A stretch of 64,000 bases of DNA from the NCBI GenBank assembly GCA_905221605.1, contig CAJNDS010000924.1, forward strand, positions 612,501-676,500, written 5' to 3'. Position 1 is the first letter of the stretch. Each line of letters begins with the position of its first letter. The notes beneath the pieces were generated by a model, which was given only the letters and a program-made list of their open reading frames with translations, searched no databases and had not been told where the DNA came from. Origin of the DNA: Symbiodinium natans. Its lineage: Eukaryota > Sar > Dinophyceae > Suessiales > Symbiodiniaceae. The translations under genes and the position numbers were made by a program. Shown here one piece after another: positions 12,801 through 18,784 of this stretch.

Positions 12801-13192
12801 GAGTCGTTGGCAGCGCCTGTGGTGGTCGAAGGGCCAGAGCGGCAGTACATGCGCCTGGACTTTGCCAGGGTTTTGGGTTTAGAGTTTATAGGGTTTAGGG
12901 TTTAGGGATTGGGGTTTAGCTAGGACCCAGAAGTAAGACCTTCATAATGTTTTGTTAGGGTTTAGGTTGCCTTCTAAGCCCGTTGAAACCAAAAAGGCCC
13001 GGATCTTGTACATGTTGTGGGACCCTCTTGTGATGATTGTGAATGTCCCTGCGATGTGGATCAACCCTAAACCCTAAACCCTAAACCCTAAACCCTAAAC
13101 CCCAAACCAATATATTAACGACTGAGGGCTCATCACATGGAGACGCTGCTGCTGCCTGGCTCGGTTCGGGGGTTGCGTCTCAAGGTTTTGAG
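4849..13192 (+). CDS. Multi-exon gene of an uncharacterised dinoflagellate family (SHQW/HPDP/YDY-SCPQ/RGWCR)
   Basis: Eleven exons can be ordered by motif and frame: 4849-4898, 4972-5084, 5879-5921, 6322-about 6398, 8677-8717, 9701-9732, 10464-10556, 12006-12097, 12753-12869, 12997-13058 and 13127-13192. Codons split at junctions are restored: CAG TG/G TTG gives W after FVSHQ; ATC TG/G TAC gives the W of KPLYIWYDY; CCG G/GC TAT gives the G of SIPGYV. Donors are GT, GC (after SHQ, TR, KPLYI, SYASWK) and GA. From memory, dinoflagellates have many proteins with this motif order; their function is unknown. The true start, one or more exons between 6398 and 8677, and the end after 13192 are unresolved. 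All repeats in the span are intronic. Confidence 0.8.
4972..5084 (+). CDS. SHQW-family gene, exon b (FVSHQW motif)
   Basis: Starts after GACGCTAG and reads VSLVFGVGMHVSKELSQQ, GLLVKFHAQMG, NVIFVSHQ, then TG. The donor is GCCTCT. The split TG joins the first G of exon c to make the W of SHQW. Length is 113 nt. Confidence 0.8.
5389..5490. mobile_element. Family M element
   Basis: Starts GTAATATGGGGGTCGGAATA; a partial inverted end AAGGCCCC is visible. Related copies are at 26837 and 28436. Confidence 0.5.
5511..5702. repeat. C homopolymer tracts
   Basis: Runs of C broken by single G, T or A, in two blocks (5511-5636 and 5683-5705). They lie in the intron between exons b and c of the SHQW-family gene. 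Lengths in an assembly are unreliable. Confidence 0.9.
5879..5921 (+). CDS. SHQW-family gene, exon c (HPDP motif)
   Basis: Follows CGAAGCCCAG. The first G completes W, then it reads LKKLHPDPHFQQTR. Donor GCCGGA (GC). Only 43 nt long. The exon is set between a CCCTAAA tract and a TTTAGGG tract. Confidence 0.8.
6065..6161. mobile_element. Family A element
   Basis: TTGGGATGTTCCCCCTTATG is mirrored by TAAGGGGGAACATCCCAA. It lies in the intron between exons c and d of the SHQW-family gene. Confidence 0.9.
6322..6398 (+). CDS. SHQW-family gene, exon d (VLQEALKNLL)
   Basis: Strong acceptor CTTCTGCACTGCAG. Frame 0 joins exon c: HFQQTR then VLQEALKNLLSGRSSVASQA. The 3' end is uncertain; a GC near 6398 or an earlier GTAGCT at 6359 are options. 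Confidence 0.7.
6550..6604 (+). CDS. Candidate exon between two heptamer tracts
   Basis: Acceptor CCTAAGTAG before G, donor G then GTTTAAGGG. Reads AFGCKPVGSMHWSKVQLL. It sits in the gap between exons d and e of the SHQW-family gene and may belong to it, but no motif confirms that. Confidence 0.35.
6770..6844. repeat. (TTA)n microsatellite
   Basis: About 25 uninterrupted TTA triplets after a short AT dinucleotide run. Confidence 0.98.
6969..7031. repeat. Interstitial CCCTAAA tract
   Basis: Nine tandem CCCTAAA units. It is followed within 100 bases by a tract in the opposite orientation (7121-7177). Confidence 0.95.
7121..7177. repeat. Interstitial TTTAGGG tract
   Basis: Eight TTTAGGG units, starting directly after CCC. 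Confidence 0.95.
7356..7470 (+). CDS. Candidate exon
   Basis: Acceptor TTTAG before G, donor GTAAAC. Two frames are open across 115 nt; one reads MPLEEDGRALCPKLPFGFQA. It is followed by a family H element. It could be a middle exon of the SHQW-family gene or a chance open frame. Confidence 0.35.
7489..7588. mobile_element. Family H element
   Basis: TTGCTTAAGAACCACG is mirrored by GATTCTTAAGCAACTAG. The inner part is T-rich. Confidence 0.75.
7842..7995. mobile_element. Family D element with internal duplication
   Basis: CCCAAAGAGCCCATTACC is mirrored by GTAATGGGCTCTCTGGG. A block of about 65 bases around CCTTAAATCATATGAAGGATC occurs twice inside. Confidence 0.85.
8014..8057 (+). CDS. Possible 3' exon
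   Basis: After TTTTTGACCAG it reads VRELFDARGLASFI and a TAA stop. It lies between a D and a J element. Short; lies within the span of the SHQW-family gene, so it may be a chance open frame. Confidence 0.2.
8086..8158. mobile_element. Family J element
   Basis: CCCAAAGGGTCCATGTAACC is mirrored by GGCTACATGGAGCCTTTGGG, with inner arms GTATACACTTGGG/CCCAAGTATATAC. Confidence 0.8.
8460..8537 (+). CDS. Candidate exon between two heptamer tracts
   Basis: Acceptor TAAACCCAG before G, donor AG then GTGTAGGG. Twenty-five codons open, reading KRAFTAFSSTASYWLLVGNE then LGALY. It lies 140 bases before exon e of the SHQW-family gene. Confidence 0.4.
8549..8615. repeat. Homogeneous variant heptamer array (TTAGGGC)
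   Basis: Nine tandem TTAGGGC units, a one-base variant of the usual heptamer, without interruption. Confidence 0.95.
8677..8717 (+). CDS. SHQW-family gene, exon e (KPLYIW motif)
   Basis: After CGCCAAG it reads VRIEDLTSKPLYI then TG, with donor GCACCT. The TG joins the first G of exon f to give the W of KPLYIWYDY. Confidence 0.75.
8870..8987. mobile_element. Family D element (diverged)
   Basis: Core GGATCCCTCTATATGTTAAG and the right arm ATAGAGGGCTCTCTGGG are recognisable; the left arm is degraded. Confidence 0.6.
9239..9304 (+). CDS. Exon-like open segment inside an intron of the SHQW-family gene
   Basis: AG/G acceptor; reads VEAFIAAMVVLSCLRTVLGW then LM, hydrophobic. It ends at GAAACCCTAAACCC, a heptamer tract with a possible GA donor. 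Exons e and f join across it, so it is a cassette exon, part of another gene, or a false positive. Confidence 0.25.
9463..9651. mobile_element. Family A element carrying a nested family F element
   Basis: The outer A arms are TTGGGATGTTCCCCC and GGGGTAACATGCCGA. The A core is split at 9484/9569, with CAGTCCTTAATGGGGATT resuming after the insert. Confidence 0.85.
9485..9568. mobile_element. Family F element nested in A
   Basis: CTGAGTAGCTGAGTGAGTAC at the left and CAGCAACCAAG at the right. It matches the solo F at 22204. Paired GTACACTTT/AAAGTGTAC arms are visible inside. Confidence 0.8.
9701..9732 (+). CDS. SHQW-family gene, exon f (YDYMSCPQ motif)
   Basis: After AGATCCAAG the first G completes W, then it reads YDYMSCPQPP. 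A GA donor (GAAGCA) leaves T, which joins CT of exon g to give S. 32 nt. The GA donor is my best fit, not proven. Confidence 0.7.
9942..10052. mobile_element. Family C element
   Basis: CTCGGACCCAGAGTAGGCCC is mirrored by GGGCTACTCTTGGGTCTAG; inner AAAAAGGGTGCCC. It lies in an intron of the SHQW-family gene. Confidence 0.85.
10095..10230. mobile_element. Family L element
   Basis: GGGGTTCCCCTACTGCCCC is mirrored by GGGGGTAGTAGGGAAACC. The core contains paired TTTAGGGATAATC repeats. A related copy is at 18785. Confidence 0.5.
10363..10460. repeat. Interstitial CCCTAAA tract with variants
   Basis: Heptamer tract with CCTAAAG and CGAAACC variants. It ends at TTGCAG, the acceptor of exon g of the SHQW-family gene. 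Confidence 0.9.
10464..10556 (+). CDS. SHQW-family gene, exon g (VESIPG)
   Basis: Acceptor AACCTTGCAG. Reads HEARIRLRLVAAKDDPGVVQ then SLHNAVESIP and G. The donor is GTGCCG. Without splicing the frame would stop at TAA 10583. The split G joins GC of exon h to give G before YVQKS. Confidence 0.8.
11005..11130. mobile_element. Family E element
   Basis: CTACAGGGTGGGGCCCCC is mirrored by GGGGGCCCCACCCTGTAG; the core holds TTGGGTTATAAGGACCCTAA. Intronic in the SHQW-family gene. Confidence 0.95.
11138..11262. mobile_element. Family C element
   Basis: CTAGGGCCCAGCGTAGGCCC is mirrored by CTACTCCTGGGTTGTG. It lies between two E elements. Confidence 0.75.
11275..11402. mobile_element. Family E element, opposite orientation
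   Basis: CTACAAGGAGGGGCCCCC is mirrored by GGGGGCCCCTCCTTGTAG. The core is reversed relative to the copy at 11005. Both copies are preceded by ATCCTGAACC, so the insertion contexts may be duplicated. Confidence 0.9.
11451..11562. mobile_element. Family C element
   Basis: CTAGGACCCCGAGTAGGCCC is mirrored by GGTTGTTCCTGGGTCTAG. Removing GA...AG (11455-11562, 108 nt) joins two open segments in frame (MMGHSKELSRRL, then EGIWSQITPMQ). They lie in an intron of the SHQW-family gene, so this may be chance. Confidence 0.8.
11682..11782. mobile_element. Family H element
   Basis: CTACTTAAGAACCACCC is mirrored by GGGGGTTCTTAAGCAATTAG. A T and G homopolymer lies before the right arm. Confidence 0.8.
11827..11926 (+). 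CDS. Exon-like open segment inside an intron of the SHQW-family gene
   Basis: AG/G acceptor and G then GTTTAGGG donor, 33 open codons (VCRYGLGVGCSGWYNLPLVL...). It precedes exon h, but exon g joins exon h directly, so this is optional or spurious. It is useful as a measure of false positives. Confidence 0.25.
12006..12097 (+). CDS. SHQW-family gene, exon h (YVQKSAFFFILAPP)
   Basis: After GCTTGTCAG the GC completes G, then it reads YVQKSAFFFILAPPIQHMET and GNLLSYASWK. The donor is GCCATT (GC). The frame runs directly into ARGWCRLE of exon i. Confidence 0.85.
12135..12239. mobile_element. Family A element
   Basis: TTGGGATGTTCCCCCTTTCG is mirrored by AGTAGAAGGGGAACGTCCCAA. It lies 38 bases after exon h. 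Confidence 0.85.
12631..12738. mobile_element. Family D element at the 3' end of an intron
   Basis: ACCCAAAGAGCCCTCATACC on the left; the right arm GAGTATTGGGATTTCTAGG is degraded. It ends about 14 bases before exon i. Confidence 0.8.
12753..12869 (+). CDS. SHQW-family gene, exon i (RGWCRLE)
   Basis: Acceptor ATCCAGAG before G. Thirty-nine codons: ARGWCRLERAAHSLALESLA then APVVVEGPERQYMRLDFAR. Donor AGG then GTTTTGGGTTTAG, a heptamer-like start. Confidence 0.85.
12918..12996. mobile_element. Truncated family C element that supplies an acceptor
   Basis: Left arm CTAGGACCCAGAAGTAAGAC and inner CCGTTGAAACCAAAAAGG are C-family, but the right third is missing. The inner CCAAAAAG is exactly the acceptor of exon j. 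Confidence 0.75.
12997..13058 (+). CDS. SHQW-family gene, exon j
   Basis: Phase 0 after exon i. Reads ARILYMLWDPLVMIVNVPAM then TG; donor GATCAA (GA). The TG plus the first G of exon k restores W. Confidence 0.7.
13127..13192 (+). CDS. SHQW-family gene, exon k
   Basis: After ACGACTGAG the first G completes W, then AHHMETLLLPGSVRGLRLKV and L. Donor AG then GTTCCC, or an earlier AAG then GTTTTG (13184). The next exon may be 13637, open in two frames; the 3' end of the gene is not resolved. Confidence 0.6.
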
Positions 13193-13298
13193 GTTCCCAG
13201 AGAGCCCAATGCCCTTGATTAAGGAAGGTTTAGGGTTTAGGGTTTAGGGTTTAGGGTTTAGGGTTCAGGGTTTAGCGTTTAGGGTTTAGGGCTTAGGG
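13193..13298. mobile_element. Family D half-element running into a TTTAGGG tract
   Basis: CCCAGAGAGCCCAATGCCC and CTTGATTAAGGAA are the left arm of D; at 13228 it turns into a TTTAGGG tract and no right arm follows. Confidence 0.75.
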
Positions 13299-13308
13299 GG
13301 TTCCTGCA

Positions 13309-13478
13309 CCCGAAGAGCCTACCCCCTTAGTTAGCGAATAGACCTTAAATCATGATAAGGAGCTCTTTGTAGTTTTAGGTATACCCCTTAGTTAAAGAAT
13401 ATACCTTAAAAATCATGATAAGGATCCCTTGGTAGCTTAAGGTACATAGTTAAGGGCTACTTGGCTCTCTGGGCAGGG
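13309..13478. mobile_element. Family D element with internal duplication
   Basis: CCCGAAGAGCCTACCCCC is mirrored by GGCTACTTGGCTCTCTGGG. The segment CCTTAAATCATGATAAGGA occurs twice in near-identical form. Confidence 0.8.
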
Positions 13479-13636
13479 CTTTTGGTTGTCTTGGGGGTAT
13501 TCGGGCGACTATGTGAATTGCTGATGTCTCGGCCGCTTCTGCCAACAGCTTCCCAGCAGTTGACTTCAGAACCCCTAAACCCTAACCCCTGAACCCTAAA
13601 CGATAAACCCTAAACCCTAAACACCGCGTGCCTTAG

Positions 13637-13738
13637 GTGCTTGTTTCTGTGGAAGGCCCAGGACTCCCAGGTTCTAGGGCAGGCAAGCAAACTTTGTTCC
13701 CAATGAGCCTCATGATCTCCAAGAACCTATACTTGCAG
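13637..13738 (+). CDS. Candidate exon, possible 3' part of the SHQW-family gene
   Basis: Acceptor GTGCCTTAG before G. One frame reads VLVSVEGPGLPGSRAGKQTL, another reads CLFLWKAQDSQVLGQ and stops. Its 3' side runs into a family B element. Confidence 0.35.
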
Positions 13739-13874
13739 GCTCAAAGTACTCATGAATTAATTATAACTGTACTTATAACCCACATGAAAGCCCCTTAAGT
13801 GCCCTTATATGCTTGCGAGTACAGTTACAAGTACAGTTATACTTGGTTAACAAGTACCATGAACGTCCAAGTAG
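13731..13874. mobile_element. Family B element
   Basis: ACTTGCAGGCTCAAAGTACTCATG (left arm, diverged; here given as ACTTGCAGG...GTACTCATG) and right arm AAGTACCATGAACGTCCAAG. The first GC could act as a donor. Confidence 0.75.
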
Positions 13875-14284
13875 AAGGATCCCTGTAAAGCGGCTTGAGG
13901 GATTAGGGTTTCGGGTGGGACGAATGGAGGGGCCCTCATTAGGGACCTCAGCGGGTATTTAGGTGCCATTTGGTGGCTACTTCGGCATAGGGTTTCGGGC
14001 TAGGGCCTGGACGATGTTGGGTTTTTGTTTCTGTAGTTCCTGTTTTTAGGACTAGATATAGGGGATTCTAGTCTACAGACCTAAAGTGGTGTTGCACCGG
14101 TGCCTTCTCCAGTCTCCACCCCCCTACCACGGGCCCCCCTCCAACCCGAACCCTAAGCCCTGAGCCCTGCGTTTTTGGGGGCTACACCAAAAACCCTGAA
14201 CCATGTACCCTAAACCCTAAACCCTAAACGCCCTAAACCCTCAACCCTAAACGCCCTAAGCCCTAAATCCCTCAGCTCAACAAG

Positions 14285-14365
14285 GCAGCCCGTTGGAGCA
14301 GGGGAGTTCCGGTCAGAATACGTGCCCTGGTCAAGGGAAAGGGCACCTCCCTGCTTTGGAAATAG
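14285..14365 (+). CDS. Candidate exon between heptamer tracts
   Basis: Acceptor TCAACAAG before G. One frame reads AARWSRGVPVRIRALVKGKG and stops at TAG 14363; another reads QPVGAGEFRSEYVPWSRERA and runs to GTGGTTTCGG. Either would suit a 3' exon of the SHQW-family gene. Confidence 0.4.
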   Translation, partial: AARWSRGVPVRIRALVKGKGTSLLWK

Positions 14366-14377
14366 GGTGGTTTCGGG

Positions 14378-14480
14378 TCTAGGGTTTAGGGTTTAGGGTT
14401 TAGGGTTTAGGGTTTAGGGTTTAGGGTTTAGGGTTTAGGGTTAGGGTTTAGGCTTTAGGGTTTAGGTTTAGGGTTTAGGG
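14378..14480. repeat. Interstitial TTTAGGG tract
   Basis: About fourteen TTTAGGG units with TTAGGG and GTTTAGG slips. Confidence 0.95.
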
Positions 14481-14516
14481 TCTTGGGTTTTAGGCTTCAG
14501 GTGGTTTAGGGTTTAG

Positions 14517-14583
14517 GCAAGAAGGATGAGGGGTCAGAATATGCGAAGAATATCCCAGACAGCTCAGTATCCCGAAAATAGGG
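14517..14583 (+). CDS. Candidate 3' exon
   Basis: After TTTAG it reads KKDEGSEYAKNIPDSSVSRK and a TAG stop. Charged tail. No homology anchor. Confidence 0.3.
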
Positions 14584-14839
14584 CACGTGTCTGCCTTAGA
14601 TGAATCAGATTAACTGAGTGGTTGAAGGCAGATTCCATAAGGGCTGCTGGGCATACTGGGCATACTGGGCATATGGGATGTATGGGGTCAAGGCTTACAG
14701 AGTCTTTTGCTCCTTCCTATGCCTTTGGTAGCTCAGTGGTACCCTTTACCCTTTTTTTCGTTATGGGTTCCCTTATAAAAATGACCTAGCCAAAAAAAAA
14801 GGTGCACTTATTATAATACGGTTGCTTAAAAGCTGACAG

Positions 14840-14914
14840 GGCACATCTGGCTTTGGTCCTGCAGGACCTGTGACGTTTTGCGGGTCTCCTGAGAGGGCTT
14901 TGGGCAGCTCATAG
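14840..14914 (+). CDS. Candidate 3' exon
   Basis: After GCTGACAG it reads GTSGFGPAGPVTFCGSPERA then LGSS and a TAG stop. Followed by a CCCTAAA tract. Confidence 0.3.
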   Translation, partial: GTSGFGPAGPVTFCGSPERALGSS

Positions 14915-15159
14915 TTTCACAGTAAACCCTAAACCCTACACCCTAAACCCTAAACTGGAGCGAGCCGCGGGCGCTGCGATAAGCAGCGGCGAGCGATACC
15001 ACGTGGCGACAGGCCCGCGGACGAGCCCGAGCCTTAGCCTGGCAAGGGCTCGGGGCCGTTGCGCGCGGTGAGCGCGGCCCACGCCTAGAAGGGTTTAACC
15101 CGCATGCCAGCGTCAGTCTGGCTCCAAAGAGAATTACCCTAAACCTTAGGTGTTTAGTG

Positions 15160-15560
15160 ACCCCGCACTGGTCCATCCTCCCCCAAGGGTTCCAGGCGGT
15201 CCGGACCATTTCTGAGCCTTCTGGGCTCCCCCCGGACCATTTCTGAGCCATTTTGGCACCATTTCTGAGCCTTTTGTAGGCTTTCCGGACCTTTTCTGAG
15301 CCTTTTTGTGCTCCGCCCGGACCATTTCTGAGCCCCGGACGATTTCCGGACCATTTCTGAGCCTTTTTGGGTGGCTTCTCCCGGACCATTTCTGAGCCTT
15401 TTAGGCTTCTCCTGTTATGTTCTCCATTTCTGAGCTTTTTTGGGTTTACTGCACCATCTCCGAGCTTTTTATGGACCATTTCTGAGCTTTTTGGGCTTCT
15501 GCCGGACCAGTTCTGAGTTTTTTTGGGCTTCTCCGGATCATGAAACCATTTTTGGGTTTT
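15160..15560. repeat. Minisatellite (GGACCATTTCTGAGCC core)
   Basis: About ten diverged units of roughly 30-40 bases, each with CGGACCATTTCTGAGCC and TTTTTGGGCTTCT. The long minus-strand open frame over it is a by-product of the repeat. Confidence 0.9.
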
Positions 15561-15940
15561 TTTGGGCCCAAGCCCTCCCCAATCGTAGAGAGGGCGCAGG
15601 ACCAAAACCAAAGGGAGCCCAAGGCATAAACCTATGGGTCTTGTAAGCCCGGTATAAGCATCGTAATTGGAAACACCGGGCAAAAAAAAACCTAAACCCG
15701 CCAACAAAACCTATGGGTTTTGGGGGGACAGAGAGGACTTCGCGGGGGGTACCCCAGGATTTGGTCAAAGGCGGCCCGTGGCGCCCCCTCCCACTACTGT
15801 ACTTACGCACGATATTCTAAAACCCTAAACCCGCCCAAGGTTGAGATGTGGGTGGGTGGGTTGGGAAAGCGCGTTGAAGCTGGACGCACACCACAACACA
15901 CGTCCCGCGTGGTGGTGTGCGCGGAACCTTAGCAAACCCC

Positions 15941-16038
15941 AAACCCTAAACCCTAAACCCTAGACCCTAGACCCTAGACCCTAAACCCTAAACCCTAAAC
16001 CCTAAACCCTAAACCCTAAACCCTAAACCCTAAACCCA
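15941..16038. repeat. CCCTAAA tract with a CCCTAGA sub-run
   Basis: Mostly CCCTAAA, with four consecutive CCCTAGA units at about 15959-15980. Confidence 0.95.
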
Positions 16039-16045
16039 AACTGAG

Positions 16046-16140
16046 GACAAAAAGAAGGCCGCCTCCCTGTTGCGAGCTATGGTGACGAGGAAGATGATGT
16101 TTTATCAAGACGCAGGGGATGTCCACAGGCGGGATCCAGG
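16046..16140 (+). CDS. Candidate internal exon
   Basis: After AAACTGAG it reads DKKKAASLLRAMVTRKMMFY then QDAGDVHRRDP, open to a stop in the next heptamer tract. Basic and helical in composition. The donor is unclear (GTCCAC or GATTCA). Confidence 0.4.
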
Positions 16141-16168
16141 ATTCAGACCCTAAACCCTAAATCCCTAA

Positions 16169-16287
16169 TTGGAGGTTCATGGTACAGTACTTATGGACCA
16201 ATTTAACTGTACTTATAGCCATATTAAGGCACTTAAGGGGCTTAGAAGTGGGTTATACGCCTGCACTGTTGTATTGGGTTAATAGGC
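16169..16287. mobile_element. Family B element, right end missing
   Basis: TTGGAGGTTCATGGTACAG begins the left arm; the right arm breaks off after ATTGGGTTAATAGG, where a single CCCTAAA unit follows. Confidence 0.7.
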
Positions 16288-16371
16288 CCCTAAACCCTCT
16301 GGTGAGCGCGTCAAGCATGCCCTCCGAACTTCCAGACCTTGGCGTTCGTTACGCTCTTCTCTAGATGGACG

Positions 16372-16463
16372 CTTCTCTAAATTATGGTCCCGTTTGAGGC
16401 CAGTATACGGCGGCCCCTATTTGTCTAGGGTACCCCAAAAAAAGGGACCGTGATTTAGAGAAG
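16372..16463. mobile_element. Family K element
   Basis: CTTCTCTAAATTATGGTCCC is mirrored by GGGACCGTGATTTAGAGAAG. A diverged copy is at 42137. Confidence 0.85.
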
Positions 16464-16633
16464 TGACCTTATTGCGAAGCTTTCTTAAGCCTCTAACCCT
16501 AAACCCTAAACCCTATAAACCGTAAACCCTAAACCCTAAACCCTAAACCCAATCAGTCGTCGCAGACAGTCAGTGGGTCGTGTGAGATTCGGGGTTGATG
16601 CTCGCGAAATCGCCTTTTTTGAGCTTTTTGCAG

Positions 16634-16678
16634 GAAATTGGCTTTTGGGAGTTTAGTTCAGGAGCCCAGAGCCCCGGG
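16634..16678 (+). CDS. Candidate microexon
   Basis: Very strong acceptor (CCTTTTTTGAGCTTTTTGCAG). Reads EIGFWEFSSGAQSPG in phase 0 and ends before GTTTGGGG. 45 nt. Confidence 0.45.
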
Positions 16679-16793
16679 GTTTGGGGTTTGGGGTTTAGGG
16701 TTAGGGGTTTGCGCTTAAAAAGGGTTTGGGATTAGGGGTTTAAAGTTTAGGGTCTCAGTTTTGGGATAATCATCTTCTGCCTGGCGCTGGTAG

Positions 16794-16870
16794 GTTCCGC
16801 GAAATGCTGAACACTCGGCACCTCTACTTGCAGAACCTCCCGCCGACCGGCTGCATCTTTCGGGAACTAA
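16794..16870 (+). CDS. Candidate internal exon
   Basis: After GGCGCTGGTAG it reads FREMLNTRHLYLQNLPPTGC then IFREL. Donor unclear (GA at 16864 or GC at 16870). Product unknown. Confidence 0.4.
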
Positions 16871-17022
16871 GCCCCCATACCCTAAACCCTACACCCTAAA
16901 CCCTAAACCCTAGACCCTAGACCCTCAACCCTCCACCCTAAACCTTACAAAATGTCCTGTGGGGCTTGATGGCTTACAGAGTTTCTATAAGGGGTTTACA
17001 GGGCTTTTATAGGGTGCCCAAT

Positions 17023-17212
17023 GGGCTGAATACCCCTTATCAGTTGAAGATTATTAAGGAATAGATTTCGCAAGTCAGTACTAGGACCCAGAGTAGGTTC
17101 CCTTATGAGCCCCCTGTGAAATTCCTGGTTACTCTTGGGTCCAGTAACTGACTCCTTGCAGTGACTTAAGGTGCATTCCTTAACTTAGGGGTATGTTGGG
17201 CTCTTTGGGTTA
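17023..17212. mobile_element. Family D element with a nested family C element
   Basis: GCCCAATGGGCTGAATACCCC on the left (inner part CTGAATACCCC) and GGTATGTTGGGCTCTTTGGG on the right; the D core is split by a C element at 17081-17144. Confidence 0.85.
17081..17144. mobile_element. Short family C element nested in D
   Basis: CTAGGACCCAGAGTAGG and ACTCTTGGGTCCAG arms with a large internal deletion. TA occurs on both sides, which would fit a TA target duplication. Confidence 0.85.
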
Positions 17213-17415
17213 GCTTCGGGCTTTGCCCTTAAACCTCCAATCGCGGCAGTCGGGCACTTGGGCAGCTTTGCAATCGTAGTCTTATACCACCGTATCAAAC
17301 ACTCACTATGACTCTTTGACTTCTCAAAGGGAATTAGGTTTGTCAGGCTTCAGGGTCTAGGGATATCGGGTTTCATGGTAGCACCCTTCGAGTACAGCCA
17401 GGCGAGGGACTCAAA

Positions 17416-17539
17416 GGGATGCCCAGTCGAACTTTTTTTTTTTTTTTTTGGGGGGGGGGGGGGTTTCGGTTCCTGTCTAAACCCCTTTTTTCAAAAAAGA
17501 GCACACTGTCTTTGGGCCCAGGTTACTGGGCACCTAGCA
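17416..17539. mobile_element. Family C element (C2 variant)
   Basis: GGATGCCCAGTCGAAC at the left, GGTTACTGGGCACCTAG at the right; contains a T run followed by a G run. Confidence 0.7.
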
Positions 17540-17579
17540 ACCCTCAACCGCTGAGCCCTACACCCTGAAACGGGTTCAG

Positions 17580-17630
17580 GGATCAGAAGCCCGGGATTTC
17601 TTCACGATGCATGCGGCCAAGGCGTTTTTC
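17580..17630 (+). CDS. Candidate exon abutting a C element
   Basis: After GGGTTCAG it reads GSEARDFFTMHAAKAFF; the C element begins at CAGGACCC and would add a stop if read through. GC donors lie just before (AAG then GCGTTT). Confidence 0.35.
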
Positions 17631-17721
17631 CAGGACCCGGCGTAGGCCCCTACAGCAAGACCTTGCTTTTCATTGTTTGTTAGAAAGGGTACCCTTTTAT
17701 TGTTGGGTTACTCCTGGGCCT
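17631..17721. mobile_element. Family C element
   Basis: CAGGACCCGGCGTAGGCCCC is mirrored by GGGTTACTCCTGGGCCTA. It is directly followed by a truncated B element. Confidence 0.75.
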
Positions 17722-17827
17722 ACTTGAAAGTTCATGGCCCTTACAACCCTAATTAGAACTCTACTTATAAGCCCCCCTAAGTCCCCTAATTATAAGTTAT
17801 AAGTAGAGTCATAACTGTGGACCTCGA
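17721..17827. mobile_element. Family B element (truncated)
   Basis: ACTTGAAAGTTCATGG at the left; a short degraded right arm ACCTCGAG ends in AG, which is the acceptor of the segment DRRAHVIATPTR (17828-17863, donor GTCTTT). Confidence 0.65.
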
Positions 17828-18202
17828 GGATCGCAGAGCCCATGTTATTGCCACCCCCACCCGGGTCTTTCCCCTGCGCGCCATTCATGCCCCTTAGTGA
17901 AGCACATACTTTATAGGGATTCTTAGTATGATTTAAGGTATCTTCCCCTAAACCCTCAACCCTTAATATGCTTTAAGGTAATTTTCCTCGTAGACCAAAG
18001 CCCTAGTCCCTAAACCTAGAACCCTAAACCATTCAGGGTTTAGGGTACCAACTGCAAGAATACAAGGCCCACTTGGAGGGTCGGAGGACTTAGCAAAAAG
18101 TAGTTATCTAGTAGAGAGGATAACTCCAAATTAGGGTCCCCTTTAGGGTACTTATAAGTCTTCTTGCCATCTGCTTACCAAGTCCCCTGACCCTCCAAGC
18201 AG

Positions 18203-18365
18203 GGCTCCAGACCGGATACAGAGGCCCAACCCTACTGTAGAGGGCCGTGCCAGCATGGAAGCCGTGAGCCCCTTGAAGCACCAAGAGGGTAGGATATACC
18301 TTAGATTCATCAACAGGGCAATCGCATCTTCCTTGTTTCAAAGAAATTACCTAACATTCCTTCAG
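18203..18365 (+). CDS. Candidate internal exon (54 codons)
   Basis: Acceptor CCCTCCAAGCAG before G, donor CAG then GTATGC, both close to consensus. The frame reads APDRIQRPNPTVEGRASMEA, VSPLKHQEGRIYLRFI and NRAIASSLFQRNYLTFLQ. It is one of the longest exons in this part. Family not recognised. Confidence 0.55.
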
Positions 18366-18400
18366 GTATGCGTACATTCCTTATTTAAGGGGTCTTCGGC

Positions 18401-18487
18401 ACCCTAAACCCTAAACCCTAAACCCTAAACCCTAAACTCTAAACCCTAAACCCTAAACCCTAAACCCTAAACCCTAAACCCTAAACC
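18401..18487. repeat. Interstitial CCCTAAA tract
   Basis: Twelve CCCTAAA units with one CTCTAAA. It ends directly at the acceptor of the next exon. Confidence 0.95.
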
Positions 18488-18489
18488 AG

Positions 18490-18593
18490 GCTGGACGACA
18501 GCATATGTCCGGGATCCCCGCAAGCTCTTCTTTCCACGAATCCGCTCTCCAGCGATGCCCACTTGGCGATGTTCTTGCGCCGGAACCTTGACG
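18490..18593 (+). CDS. Candidate exon framed by heptamer tracts
   Basis: AAACCAG before G at the left, G then GTTTAGGG at the right. One frame reads LDDSICPGSPQALLSTNPLS then SDAHLAMFLRRNLD; a second frame is open nearly to the end. Confidence 0.45.
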
Positions 18594-18784
18594 GTTTAGG
18601 GTTTAGCGTTTAGGGTTTAGGCTTGGTTTAGGGTGGTTTAGGGTAGTTTAGGGTAGTTTGGGGTACTGTGTTTACGTGTATGGGCTACAGTATTGCACCC
18701 TGTAATCCCTTAAGACCTCGGCAAGCTTGACAGGGGCAAGCTTCAAGGAGTAGCCGAAGAGACCAAATATGCCTTAATTTATTC

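Noticed and set aside
14943-15707. Long minus-strand open frame (254 codons)
   Set aside because: It coincides with a minisatellite of GGACCATTTCTGAGCC units; the protein is a run of near-identical short repeats, and neighbouring frames are open as well.
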